Source: Jejuia sp. UBA6058 (GTDB lineage Bacteria; Bacteroidota; Bacteroidia; Flavobacteriales; Flavobacteriaceae). Taken from it: DNA of 64,000 nucleotides. The stretch's first letter is position 1; the number at the start of each line of letters is the position of its first letter. The stretch is taken from contig DIYI01000017.1 of the NCBI GenBank assembly GCA_002428965.1, positions 186,001 to 250,000 on the forward strand. The letters run 5' to 3'. Under the pieces are notes generated by a model. The model was not told the origin of the DNA. It was given only the letters and a program-made list of their open reading frames with translations, and made no database searches. Shown here piece after piece: positions 42,744 through 51,701 of this stretch. The position numbers and the translations under genes were made by a program.

Positions 42744-42887
42744 ATGAAAACAAAAAAGTATGTAATTGCTCTAGCAATTTTCGGAGGTATGTTGTTTTTA
42801 GCAACTGCTGCTAACACTTACAATGTAGATGCAGACCAAACAGCATTCATCAAAAAAGGTAAAAAGCCTGTTCCTTCAGCAGGATAG
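42744..42887 (+). CDS. 47-aa secreted or membrane-anchored peptide
   Basis: MKTKKYVIALAIFGGMLFLATAANT is a basic start followed by a hydrophobic helix, i.e. a signal peptide or single anchor. The remainder, YNVDADQTAFIKKGKKPVP and SAG, is a short basic tail. It stops at TAG 42885-42887 inside the first codons of the next frame. It has a well-placed ATG after an AT-rich leader. I recognise the pattern as a small flavobacterial protein but no function. Its position directly before a membrane protein suggests that the two act together, perhaps as a processed peptide and its transporter or receptor; this is speculation. Confidence 0.7.
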   Translation: MKTKKYVIALAIFGGMLFLATAANTYNVDADQTAFIKKGKKPVPSAG

Positions 42888-43374
42888 TAAGAAAAGTTTA
42901 ATATTGGGAAGTATTATTGCCACGTTATTGGCCATAGTCCCATTTCTTTTCACATTATACGAAAGTGTTCCAAACACAAGAGTTTGGAACACTTTTTTGT
43001 TTTCATTTGATTCTGGAGCCTGGGATTCGGCGCAATATGTTATGTGGATCTGCACTGGCAAAGCTGTACCTCTAATGCTGTTAATTGTTTGGTTTTTCAC
43101 AAATCGTCATTGGTGGTATCATGCATTACTTGTCCCTATTGTAATGTATATTTATCAAATAGTTAGCTTATTTAATGACAGTAATCAATTTGTTGATGAA
43201 ATGCAATTTGTTTATATGTTACCTGTAATAGCAATAATAATACCTTCAATTTATCTTATTAGGGCAAGAATATTCAATAAAGTAAATAATGTATCTAAAT
43301 CTATGGAAGAACTTGAAGATGAAATGAAGATATCACCTAAAAACTTTTGGGAAAAGGTTAAACAATATTTTTAA
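42829..43374 (+). CDS. Three-to-four-helix membrane protein overlapping the 47-aa peptide
   Basis: 181 aa from the ATG at 42829, which would overlap the peptide gene by 59 bases in the +1 frame. Hydrophobic helices are LILGSIIATLLAIVPFLFTLY, AVPLMLLIVWFF, WYHALLVPIVMYIYQIVSLF and FVYMLPVIAIIIPSIYLI, with an extracytoplasmic loop holding ESVPNTRVWNTFLFSFDSGAWDSAQYVMWICTGK. The C-terminus is acidic and cytoplasmic. The first 20 residues look like translated overlap, so the true start may lie at a non-ATG codon nearer QQDSKKSLILG, for instance TTG 42904. I do not recognise a family. Confidence 0.72.
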   Translation: MQTKQHSSKKVKSLFLQQDSKKSLILGSIIATLLAIVPFLFTLYESVPNTRVWNTFLFSFDSGAWDSAQYVMWICTGKAVPLMLLIVWFFTNRHWWYHALLVPIVMYIYQIVSLFNDSNQFVDEMQFVYMLPVIAIIIPSIYLIRARIFNKVNNVSKSMEELEDEMKISPKNFWEKVKQYF

Positions 43375-43393
43375 TAGGTACTCCAAACGTTAT

Positions 43394-45814
43394 TTACAGC
43401 CTATCCCTTTCACTAAGATCAATAGAGTCTGTCTTGATTGTTTTTAAGCGATAATTGCCAAACTTGTAATTAAACCCCAATACAAATAATCTATTTTCTA
43501 GATTAGAATTTACAAACCAATCTTGGTTTAAATACTTCGTAGTTTGGGTAAAATTTCTTGAATTCAAAATATCCCTAACGCCAATAGTTAACGAAGCTCT
43601 ATTTCGCCAAAATGTTTTACTTAGGTTAAAATCCAATCCAAGCCTACTACTAATATCACTTGGCCCTAAAAACAAAGGACTCAAATAATCTAAACCTATA
43701 TCAGCAGTTAGGCTATTATCTTCTAAAAAACTAAAATAATTTATAACATTGGCATACAAAGACCATCTCTCATTATTAACCAACTCGTTATTTGTTCCTA
43801 CTGCAAAAAAGTTATTTTCATAAAAAAAGGCGGAGGATAGTATATAAAGATTCCAAAAATTTGTAAGACTTGTATAAGTAGTAAAGTCTAAACCATAAGA
43901 CTCGTTATGATCAATATTAGTATTAACATACTGTAATAATCTGTTTTCATTATCTTGCACTGGCAGCTCCAAAGTTGGGTTTTTCTCATAGCGATAGTAG
44001 GCTTCAAAAGTAAAAGTATCGTTAATTGTATAACCCAAAATAAAGCTATCATCTATTTCTGGAAGCAGTCTAGGGTCTCCCGCAATAAAAGTATTATCAT
44101 TTAAAAAATATCTAAATGGATTTAGCTTCCTGTATCTAGGTCTATATATACGTCTATTATAATTAAAGTAAATTTCATCATCATTATCAAGTCTATTTAG
44201 CAGGTAAAAAGAAGGGAATATATTTGTGTAGTTGTTTATGTTGTTTGAATTTGTTGAGAGCGATTCTCCCTCCGTTCGTGTAATTTCAACTCGTAGTCCC
44301 GCTTTTAAGCTCCAGTTTTCCCAATCTTTGGAATAACTTGAATAAGCAGCATAATTTTTTTCATTATAATCAAAAATATCAGAGTTGTCGAGATCTTCGA
44401 CTCTAATATCGTTTTGAAAACTAAATTGATCTATTATATTATTAGAAGCAATCGTAACAACCTTGGTTCCAACCTCAAAAGTACCATCTTCACCAATAGG
44501 TAGCACATAATCCAATTGAGCTGTACTGAGTTTTATTTCTTGACTCGAAAATGTTTGGAACCTGTTATCTCTAAAAGAGGCTGTTGCATTCGGCAAAAAA
44601 TATCCAGTATCTACATTTTGAAATTCAGAAAAATCATAGTTTGTAAGATGTAAATCAATAGATAATCGCTCTCCTTCTTTTTTAAATTTATGAATATAAC
44701 CCAATGAAAACGCCAAATTAAATTTTTCTGATACTAAATTATTAAAAGTTCTAAAAGAAGAATCTTTAACTTTATCTGCTCCAAAGATTTCAGTCAAACT
44801 ATTTACTTGTTTTGTGGAATTATCTCTAGGTGCTATTAACGTATTTGATGTGAAATTTAAGCTATTATTTTCATCAAAATCATAATTTATAGTCGCCGTT
44901 ATATTTTGATTGGCTAACCTGGTTTCCCTTTTAAAATCAGTTTCCCATGTAGATACTACATTATTATTTTCTATAAAATTAACCGCTTCAAAATTGTTTC
45001 TAAAATCCTTACGTGGACTAATATTATAATTTAAATACGCACTTAGCTTCTTAGATTTAAAAAAATGACTCGTTCCAGTAGAAAATTTTGGAAATTGAAA
45101 ACCCTGTTGGTAATTACCAAAAACACTACCATGATATCCCGCAATAATATTTTTACTAGTTATTATATTTAAAACGGCTCCTCCTTCGGCATCATATTTA
45201 GCAGGAGGATTGGTAATTACCTCAATAGATTTTACATTACTGGCTGGTGTAGCCTCTAGAAGTTGCTGCACCTCCTCCATTGACAAATGCACTCGTCTAT
45301 CATTAATATAAACAACAGGTGTAGAATTTTTTACTGAAATGCTACCATCACTCACAATAACTCCTGGAGTTTGCTTCAACACGTCCAAAATATTGTTGTT
45401 AGATAATGTCGAATTTTCAACATCAAAAACAAGACGGTCCACCAGTCTTTTTACAGTCGGTCTTTTAGCTGTTACAACAACACCTTCTAAACTTTCCAAT
45501 TGCTCTTGAAGAATAATTTCTTGTAATGATAAATTGTTCGTTAGTTGTATTTTAATATCATATTCCTTGTAGCCTAAATAGCTAATCTTTAGATTATAGG
45601 TGGTATTTTGCAAGTCTTCAATTTTAAAATACCCGTTATCATCAGTAGTTGTTCCAAAAACAGCCGAGTCATCAGAAATATCTTGCAAAACCACATTGGC
45701 ATATGCAATAGATACATTATTTTCATCTTTTACTGTGCCATCAACATAATAGTTTTGGGAGAATGACAATATAGAGAAAAAGAAAAATAAACAGAAAAGA
45801 CTTCTAAAGTGCAT
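43394..45814 (-). CDS. TonB-dependent-receptor-like outer membrane barrel
   Basis: 806 aa. A signal peptide is followed by a carboxypeptidase-regulatory-like domain (VDGTVKDENNVSIAYANVVLQDI) at residues 22-105, then a plug domain (GVVVTAKRPTVKRLVDRLVF, VYINDRRVHLSMEEVQQLL, SIEVITNPPAKYDAEGGAVLNIITS) and a C-terminal beta-barrel of about 580 residues rich in aromatic strands. This is the outer membrane beta-barrel (OMP_b-brl_3) subclass common in Bacteroidota. No SusD partner is adjacent, so the substrate is not predictable. Confidence 0.88.
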   Translation of the reverse strand: MHFRSLFCLFFFFSILSFSQNYYVDGTVKDENNVSIAYANVVLQDISDDSAVFGTTTDDNGYFKIEDLQNTTYNLKISYLGYKEYDIKIQLTNNLSLQEIILQEQLESLEGVVVTAKRPTVKRLVDRLVFDVENSTLSNNNILDVLKQTPGVIVSDGSISVKNSTPVVYINDRRVHLSMEEVQQLLEATPASNVKSIEVITNPPAKYDAEGGAVLNIITSKNIIAGYHGSVFGNYQQGFQFPKFSTGTSHFFKSKKLSAYLNYNISPRKDFRNNFEAVNFIENNNVVSTWETDFKRETRLANQNITATINYDFDENNSLNFTSNTLIAPRDNSTKQVNSLTEIFGADKVKDSSFRTFNNLVSEKFNLAFSLGYIHKFKKEGERLSIDLHLTNYDFSEFQNVDTGYFLPNATASFRDNRFQTFSSQEIKLSTAQLDYVLPIGEDGTFEVGTKVVTIASNNIIDQFSFQNDIRVEDLDNSDIFDYNEKNYAAYSSYSKDWENWSLKAGLRVEITRTEGESLSTNSNNINNYTNIFPSFYLLNRLDNDDEIYFNYNRRIYRPRYRKLNPFRYFLNDNTFIAGDPRLLPEIDDSFILGYTINDTFTFEAYYRYEKNPTLELPVQDNENRLLQYVNTNIDHNESYGLDFTTYTSLTNFWNLYILSSAFFYENNFFAVGTNNELVNNERWSLYANVINYFSFLEDNSLTADIGLDYLSPLFLGPSDISSRLGLDFNLSKTFWRNRASLTIGVRDILNSRNFTQTTKYLNQDWFVNSNLENRLFVLGFNYKFGNYRLKTIKTDSIDLSERDRL

Positions 45815-45999
45815 AAATAAAAGTAACGTCGATAAAATTAGAATAAATTAACGACATAGCAGTGTGCTGATACCATACTAATTTTATAATATTTTCTTAC
45901 ACTCTAAATGCTTTCATTAAGAATTAAAACCAAATTAGCTATCTAAAATCTAAAGTAAATCAAAAATATTTGTAATTTCAAATTCGAAAACTATTACCT

Positions 46000-47199
46000 A
46001 TGTCTGAATCATTGTCGCCATTTACCAAGCAACAATTACTTCCGCAAGAAGAAAAACTAGAAATCTTAAAACACAAAAGACAGCTTTATATTGGTGTTCC
46101 CAAAGAAACAACCTATCAAGAAAACCGAATTTGCCTCACGCCTGATGCAGTATCAGCACTTGTTAGCAATGGGCATAGGGTTTTAATTGAATCTGGGGCT
46201 GGTAAAGCTGCAAGATACAGTGACAGAGATTATACCGAAGCTGGCGCTGAAATTTCTAATGATACTGCTAAAGTTTTTTCCTGCCCTATGGTGCTCAAGG
46301 TAGAACCGCCAAGTTTGGAACAGATAAAGTTGCTTAACCCTCAAGCCATATTAATTTCGGCATTACAACTAAAAACACAATCTAAAAAATATTTTGAAGC
46401 TCTAGCGTCTAAACGTGTTACAGCATTAGCTTTTGAGTTTATTAAAGATGAAGATGGCACATATCCTGCAGTACGATCATTAAGTGAGATAGCTGGTACC
46501 GCATCAATTCTTATTGCGTCAGAATTGTTATCCAAAGGAAAAGATAGTTCTGGTCTTATGCTTGGTAATATAAGTGGTGTACCGCCAATTGAGGTGGTTA
46601 TTTTAGGAGCTGGAACAGTTGGAGAATACGCTGCCAAAAGTGCTTTAGGTTTGGGTGCTGGCATAAAAGTTTTTGATAACTCTATAACAAAACTCAGACG
46701 TATTCAGACTAATTTAGGCAGACCTCTATTCACCTCAACTATGCAACCCAAAAACCTTTTAAAGGCCTTAAAACGTTGCGATGTGGTTATTGGAGCTGTA
46801 AGAGGTATAAACAGAGCGCCCATTGTAGTTTCTGAAAGCATGGTAGAGCATATGAAAAAAGGTGCCGTAATTATTGATGTTAGTATAGATATGGGCGGAT
46901 GTTTTGAAACAAGCGAAGTAACATCTCATAAAAATCCTACTTTCGTTAAACATGGTGTCATTCATTATTGCGTGCCAAATATTCCGGCAAGATATTCCAG
47001 AACCGCTTCTGTATCTCTTAGTAATATTTTCACTCCCTATTTAATGAAAATTGCCGAAGATGGAGGTATAGAAAATTCATTAAGATTTGATAAAGGTTTA
47101 AAAAATGGATTGTACTTTTACCACGGAATTTTAACAAATAGATCCGTTGGTGAGTGGTTCGACTTAAAACATAGCGACATCAACCTCCTTATCTTTTAA
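46000..47199 (+). CDS. ald: Alanine dehydrogenase
   Basis: 399 aa. It interconverts L-alanine and pyruvate with NAD(H) and ammonia. The substrate-binding N-terminal part has YIGVPKETTYQENRICLTPDAVSALVSNGHRVLIESGAG and MVLKVEPPSLEQI. The cofactor domain has VVILGAGTVGEYAAKSALGLGAGIKVFDN and CDVVIGAVRGINRAPIVVSESMVEHMKKGAVIIDVSIDMGGCFETSE. An N-terminal extension of about 30 residues is normal in flavobacteria. Pyridine nucleotide transhydrogenase alpha shares the fold, but no PntB is present. Confidence 0.93.
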   Translation: MSESLSPFTKQQLLPQEEKLEILKHKRQLYIGVPKETTYQENRICLTPDAVSALVSNGHRVLIESGAGKAARYSDRDYTEAGAEISNDTAKVFSCPMVLKVEPPSLEQIKLLNPQAILISALQLKTQSKKYFEALASKRVTALAFEFIKDEDGTYPAVRSLSEIAGTASILIASELLSKGKDSSGLMLGNISGVPPIEVVILGAGTVGEYAAKSALGLGAGIKVFDNSITKLRRIQTNLGRPLFTSTMQPKNLLKALKRCDVVIGAVRGINRAPIVVSESMVEHMKKGAVIIDVSIDMGGCFETSEVTSHKNPTFVKHGVIHYCVPNIPARYSRTASVSLSNIFTPYLMKIAEDGGIENSLRFDKGLKNGLYFYHGILTNRSVGEWFDLKHSDINLLIF

Positions 47200-47228
47200 A
47201 ACCGCTTCAACTGGGAATTTATCTAAAA

Positions 47229-47582
47229 ATGAAATTAATTCAACGTATTGGGTACTATCTAGGAGGGTTTTCTATTGGGCTCATAATTCTTACTTTTTTT
47301 TTAAGTGGAAAAAAAACATCTTGTGCATATGGACCTGAAGCTAGAGTACTTAAAAATATTAATTCTAAACCTTTAGAGTTTTCACCATCCGTCTTAATGA
47401 AATTAGATTCAATAAGCATAAGGAATCTATTAAAAAAAGGAAGTATCAACTTTTCTAAAAGCTCCCCGAGAGAAACACCCTGTGGCATTTATCTGGTTGA
47501 TGGAGAACTAAACGATACAATGGTTGAGATTACAGTTAAAAACTGTGATAGCTTAGTGAAAGTTATAGACGTAGTTAAGTGA
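47229..47582 (+). CDS. Small membrane-anchored protein (DUF4258-like)
   Basis: 117 aa. One N-terminal membrane helix (YYLGGFSIGLIILTFFLSG) is followed by a soluble domain with three Cys (SCAYGPEARVLKNIN..., ETPCGIYLVDGE, VKNCDSLVKV). It resembles the flavobacterial DUF4258-type protein usually found downstream of ald. Function unknown. Its stop overlaps the sugar transferase start (TGATG). Confidence 0.65.
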   Translation: MKLIQRIGYYLGGFSIGLIILTFFLSGKKTSCAYGPEARVLKNINSKPLEFSPSVLMKLDSISIRNLLKKGSINFSKSSPRETPCGIYLVDGELNDTMVEITVKNCDSLVKVIDVVK

Positions 47583-48175
47583 TGATAAAACGTGGTTTTG
47601 ACGTCATCATTTCAATTTTCGGGATTATCGCCCTATTTCCTTTATTTTTAGTAGTATCCTTGATTATCAAGTTAAACTCTAAAGGACCAATACTGTTTAA
47701 ACAAGCTCGCGTTGGTAAAAACAACAAAGAGTTTATATTGTACAAGTTTAGAAGTATGCAAATTAATTCTGAAAAAGAAGGATTACTCACCATTGGAAAT
47801 AACGACTCTAGAACAACCAAAGTTGGTAGATTTCTTAGAAAGTACAAGATTGACGAGTTTCCGCAACTTTTAAATATAGTTAAAGGTGATATGAGTTTTG
47901 TAGGACCTAGACCAGAATTAAGGCATTTTGTAAACTATTACCATACGAATGACCTGACAATTCTAGACGTAAAACCAGGTATTACAGGGCTAGCTTCATT
48001 AAATTACCGAAACGAATCTGAACTATTAAAAAAGGCGAAAAACCCAGAAGAATTCTACATAAAAAAAATCATTCCCAGTAAATTAAATTATAATAAAACA
48101 TATCTCAAAAAAAAGAGTTTTGCTTTTGACATGAAGCTCATTTTATTAACCATATATAACATCTTCAAAAACTAA
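47582..48175 (+). CDS. Initiating sugar-phosphate transferase
   Basis: 197 aa from the ATG at 47582; an in-frame GTG one codon upstream is not needed. This monotopic PglC/WcaJ-type family transfers a sugar 1-phosphate to undecaprenyl phosphate. Motifs: IKRGFDVIISIFGIIALFPLFLVV, NSKGPILFKQARVGKNNKEFILYKFRSMQINSEK, DEFPQLLNIVKGDMSFVGPRPELRHFV, LDVKPGITGLASLNYRNES. The catalytic Asp-Glu pair is in IDEFPQLLN. Starts surface-glycan assembly; the dehydratase gene follows 72 bases later. Confidence 0.93.
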   Translation: MIKRGFDVIISIFGIIALFPLFLVVSLIIKLNSKGPILFKQARVGKNNKEFILYKFRSMQINSEKEGLLTIGNNDSRTTKVGRFLRKYKIDEFPQLLNIVKGDMSFVGPRPELRHFVNYYHTNDLTILDVKPGITGLASLNYRNESELLKKAKNPEEFYIKKIIPSKLNYNKTYLKKKSFAFDMKLILLTIYNIFKN

Positions 48176-48247
48176 GGTCTTACCACATTTTAAAACTGTT
48201 TCATCTTAATATTTTCAATAAAATAAAAGTTAACTACATTTGATCCC

Positions 48248-49315
48248 ATGAGTAAGGAAATGCATCACAGAATTAAAAAATTGCTTGAGAATTCTGGGTT
48301 ACTACCAAATTCTAGTGCTCCAGAAGGAGAGTTTCCAACTTGTGATTTTTGCAAAGAAATCATTCTAATAACAGGTGCTGCTGGATCGATAGGAAGCGGT
48401 TTGCTTTATGCATTAAAAAGCGCATCCTACAAGAAAATAATTGCAGTAGATAATGCAGAAAGTCCCTTGTTTTTGCTAAAGCAGGAAATTGCGAACTGCA
48501 AATCCATTGATTTTATATTAAGTGATATACGCGATGCTGAAGCCATGACTTCATTATTCAGAATGCACAAACCTACAATTGTCTTTCATACCGCAGCTTA
48601 CAAGCATGTTTCTCTGGTAGAAGACCACCCATATGGAGCCATTAAAACTAATATTTTAGCAACAAAAACACTGGCAGATTTAGCTGTAAGAAGTGGTATT
48701 GATAGATTTATTTTTATTTCTACAGATAAGGCCGTTAACCCCGTTTCAATCATGGGAATGACGAAGTTGATTGCTGAAAATTACCTAAACAATTTAAATT
48801 CGGACAATAGTTCAACGCGTTTTATAAGTGCTAGATTTGGTAATATTTTTGGTTCAAACGGTTCAGTGGTGCCTCTTTTTATTAATAAGCTACAAAAAGA
48901 TGCAAAAATTACGGTTTTTAACAAGCATGCATCAAGATATTTTATAGATAAAAATGAGGCTTGTCAGTTAATTTTGAAGCTTGCTTATTTAGAGCTTAAT
49001 AATTATTCAATGGTATCTTTTAACATGGGAAACTCCATTAGCATACATGATCTGGCAGTTGAACTAGTATTAGCTTTTGGTAAAAACCCAAAAGACTATA
49101 TTCAATATTCAAAATTATTAAAAGGTGAAAGACTCGACGAACCTTTAATTTCCAATGAAGAACAACTCGTTGCTTCATCAGATAATGAGATTTTTTATAT
49201 TCAGAAAAAGAGGTCTCCCCGAAAGAAAATAGACTTGAAAGTATTAATGAAAATTACTCCTGATATGAGTTATAAGGAAATTCGTAATGAACTAAAAAAA
49301 CAATGTTTCCTTTAG
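48248..49315 (+). CDS. Nucleotide-sugar 4,6-dehydratase (CapD/FlaA1-like, short form)
   Basis: 355 aa. The NAD(P) motif is ILITGAAGSIGSGLLYALKS; FHTAAYKHVSLVEDHPYGAIKTNILAT and FIFISTDKAVNPVSIMGMTKLIAENYL follow, with Met in place of the usual SDR Tyr, as in WbpM/PseB-like dehydratases. It lacks the N-terminal membrane helices of full-size WbpM. It would convert a UDP-HexNAc to a 4-keto-6-deoxy sugar for the glycan begun by the upstream transferase. Its 3' end overlaps the convergent proline dehydrogenase by four bases. Confidence 0.88.
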   Translation: MSKEMHHRIKKLLENSGLLPNSSAPEGEFPTCDFCKEIILITGAAGSIGSGLLYALKSASYKKIIAVDNAESPLFLLKQEIANCKSIDFILSDIRDAEAMTSLFRMHKPTIVFHTAAYKHVSLVEDHPYGAIKTNILATKTLADLAVRSGIDRFIFISTDKAVNPVSIMGMTKLIAENYLNNLNSDNSSTRFISARFGNIFGSNGSVVPLFINKLQKDAKITVFNKHASRYFIDKNEACQLILKLAYLELNNYSMVSFNMGNSISIHDLAVELVLAFGKNPKDYIQYSKLLKGERLDEPLISNEEQLVASSDNEIFYIQKKRSPRKKIDLKVLMKITPDMSYKEIRNELKKQCFL

Positions 49316-50478
49316 GTTAACTTACGCCTTTTCTTTTCTTTCCTTAAAAGCGTAAGTTCTCTACCTGTTTGTCCAGCTACAGATGTATTCTCTTCAGCTC
49401 TTCTAATTAAATAGGGCATTACGTCTTTAACCGGCCCAAAGGGCATATACTTCGCAACATTATAACCTAGATTTGCAAGATTAAAACTAATATGATCACT
49501 CATGCCATATAATTGACCAAACCACACCCTATCATCATTATTCTTAATTTTATTTTCTCTCATTAATTGCATTAATAAATGAGTACTTTCTTCATTATGT
49601 GTGCCAGCAAAAACTGATATTGTTTCTATGTTATTAACTATATAGTTCAAAGCCATATTAAAGTTATCATCAGTTGCTTGCTTATTTTTACAAATTGGAG
49701 ACAAATACTTATTCTCTTCTGCCCTATCATTTTCCTTTTCCATATAAGCACCTCTAACAACCTTATATCCTAATAGGTAACCATTTAATTTTGCCTTAGA
49801 AAGTTCTTTCTTCAAGAACTCCATTCTATCATGACGATACATCTGCAGCGTATTAAAGACAATAGGTTTTTTAGTGTTATACCGTTTCATCATTTTTGTT
49901 ACTAATGCGTCCGCCGCATCCTGAATCCAGCTTTCTTCAGCATCGATTAAGATAGCTACATCATAGTTTTTAGCCTTTTGGCAAACAGTATCAAATCTTA
50001 GCTCAATTCGCTGCCATTCTTCAATTTCAGCATCACTCAATTTAATTTTGGCATTCTTTTTCATATATAAATCAAACCGTCCAAAACCTGAGGGCTTGAA
50101 AACAGCTATGGGAATTGCATCTCTTTCTTTAGCAAATTCAATAATATCTAATATTTTTTTAAGTGCATTGTCAAATTCTATTTCGCTCTCCTTTCCCTCA
50201 ACAGAATAATCTAAAACAGAACTCACCCCTTTTTGATACATCTTATTGATTACAGGTAAGCAATCTTCCTCTGTAACACCTCCGCAAAAATGATCAAAAA
50301 CCGTTGATCTAATCAATCCCTCTATAGGTAAATTGGCCTTTAAAGCAAAATTTGTTGCCGCCGTACCAATTCTAACTAAAGGCTCTACAGATATCATTTT
50401 GAACAAAAAATGTGCACGCTCTAACTCGGAATCACTCTTTAAGGAAAATGCAATTTCAGTATTATCAAAAACTCGCAT
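49312..50478 (-). CDS. Proline dehydrogenase
   Basis: 388 aa FAD-dependent barrel that oxidises proline to pyrroline-5-carboxylate. Signature segments are VLDYSVEGKESEIEFDNAL, PIAVFKPSGFGRFDLYMKKNA, VAILIDAEESWIQDAADALV, LGYKVVRGAYMEKENDRAEE, VFAGTHNEESTHLL, WFGQLYGMSDHISFNLANLGYNVAKYMPFGPVKDVMPYLIRRAEEN. It is a monofunctional enzyme; the PutA dehydrogenase half is absent. Divergent from aroB. Confidence 0.95.
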   Translation of the reverse strand: MRVFDNTEIAFSLKSDSELERAHFLFKMISVEPLVRIGTAATNFALKANLPIEGLIRSTVFDHFCGGVTEEDCLPVINKMYQKGVSSVLDYSVEGKESEIEFDNALKKILDIIEFAKERDAIPIAVFKPSGFGRFDLYMKKNAKIKLSDAEIEEWQRIELRFDTVCQKAKNYDVAILIDAEESWIQDAADALVTKMMKRYNTKKPIVFNTLQMYRHDRMEFLKKELSKAKLNGYLLGYKVVRGAYMEKENDRAEENKYLSPICKNKQATDDNFNMALNYIVNNIETISVFAGTHNEESTHLLMQLMRENKIKNNDDRVWFGQLYGMSDHISFNLANLGYNVAKYMPFGPVKDVMPYLIRRAEENTSVAGQTGRELTLLRKEKKRRKLT

Positions 50479-50495
50479 ACCAAACTATTTTTACA

Positions 50496-50503
50496 CAAAG
50501 ATA
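50496..50503 (-). promoter_or_regulatory. -7 box candidate of the proline dehydrogenase gene
   Basis: The minus strand reads TATCTTTG (TAnnTTTG), 18 bases before the ATG at 50478. Confidence 0.45.
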
Positions 50504-50571
50504 ATTATACTCAAACTACAGTTTTTGTTAAAATCTCCTTAATTTCGCAGCAAAATACCCAAACCGTTTTT

Positions 50572-51639
50572 ATGGATTCTATAACTGCTAATAATGGCTT
50601 AATACACTTTAATAAAAAGTGTTTTCCTGAATTGAACGCTCATATCAATACGAATAACTTCTCTAAAGTATTTATTCTTGTTGACACAAACACCAATGTA
50701 CATTGTTTGCCGTATTTCTTATCCCACTTTGAGTATAATGGAGAGATTGAAATTATTGAAATAGAAGCAGGTGAAGTTTATAAAACCATTAATACGTGTG
50801 TTGAGGTATGGAATACATTATCCGATTTAGACGGTGATCGTAAAAGTTTGCTTATTAATATAGGTGGTGGTGTTGTGACCGACTTAGGTGGTTTTGTTGC
50901 ATCAACATTTAAAAGAGGTATTGCCTATATTAATATACCAACATCCCTATTAGCTATGGTGGACGCCTCCGTTGGTGGTAAAACTGGTGTAGACTTAGGC
51001 ACACTTAAAAATCAAATTGGTGTTATTAACACCCCGGATATTGTACTCATCGATACCGTTTATTTAAATACTCTTCCAAAAGAACAAATGAGATCTGGTT
51101 TAGCCGAAATGCTGAAACATGGATTAATTAGCGGAGAGCATTATTGGAGTAAATTTACCAACTTCCCAGAACTAACTTTAGCCGATTTAGATGAATTAAT
51201 TTATGAATCAGTCCTAATAAAAAAGGATGTTGTTGATAAAGACCCTTTTGAAAACGGTATAAGAAAAATATTAAATTTTGGACATACACTTGGTCATGCT
51301 ATAGAATCTTATTACTTAAGCAATCCGAAAAAGGAAGATTTATTACATGGTGAAGCCATTATTATTGGAATGATTTTAGCTTTATACATTTCTAAAGAAC
51401 TTACGGGTTTTCCAAATGATAAAGCAGAAAACATCAAGATGTTATTCAAAAAATATTATAGTACTGTTTTAATAGAGGAAAGCGACTACCAGCCTATCAT
51501 AGAATTACTTAAATATGACAAGAAAAACTCTCATGGCAACATAAATTTCGTGCTTCTAGAAGATATAGGCAAAACGAAAATTGATTGCTTGGTAGAAGAA
51601 GAACTTATTGTAGCTGCATTCAATTATTATCTTAAGTAA
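50572..51639 (+). CDS. aroB: 3-dehydroquinate synthase
   Basis: 355 aa, second step of the shikimate pathway. The NAD-binding region has LLINIGGGVVTDLGGFVASTFKRGIAYINIPTSLLAMVDASVGGKTGVDLGTLKNQIG. Metal ligands are in AEMLKHGLI, ILNFGHTLGHAIESYY and HGEAIIIGMILALY. Full length. A TAATTTCG, one base from a -7 box, lies 30 bases upstream of its ATG. Confidence 0.97.
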   Translation: MDSITANNGLIHFNKKCFPELNAHINTNNFSKVFILVDTNTNVHCLPYFLSHFEYNGEIEIIEIEAGEVYKTINTCVEVWNTLSDLDGDRKSLLINIGGGVVTDLGGFVASTFKRGIAYINIPTSLLAMVDASVGGKTGVDLGTLKNQIGVINTPDIVLIDTVYLNTLPKEQMRSGLAEMLKHGLISGEHYWSKFTNFPELTLADLDELIYESVLIKKDVVDKDPFENGIRKILNFGHTLGHAIESYYLSNPKKEDLLHGEAIIIGMILALYISKELTGFPNDKAENIKMLFKKYYSTVLIEESDYQPIIELLKYDKKNSHGNINFVLLEDIGKTKIDCLVEEELIVAAFNYYLK

Positions 51640-51701
51640 AACCTTGGTATTAAATCAAATAACACTCCAATACAACTTTACTTTCTTTGTAATTTAATTT
51701 T

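Noticed and set aside
42744..42904. Programmed -1 frameshift joining the 47-aa peptide to the membrane protein
   Set aside because: AAAAAA runs are present, but the downstream frame is +1 relative to the peptide, so a -1 slip would not reach it.
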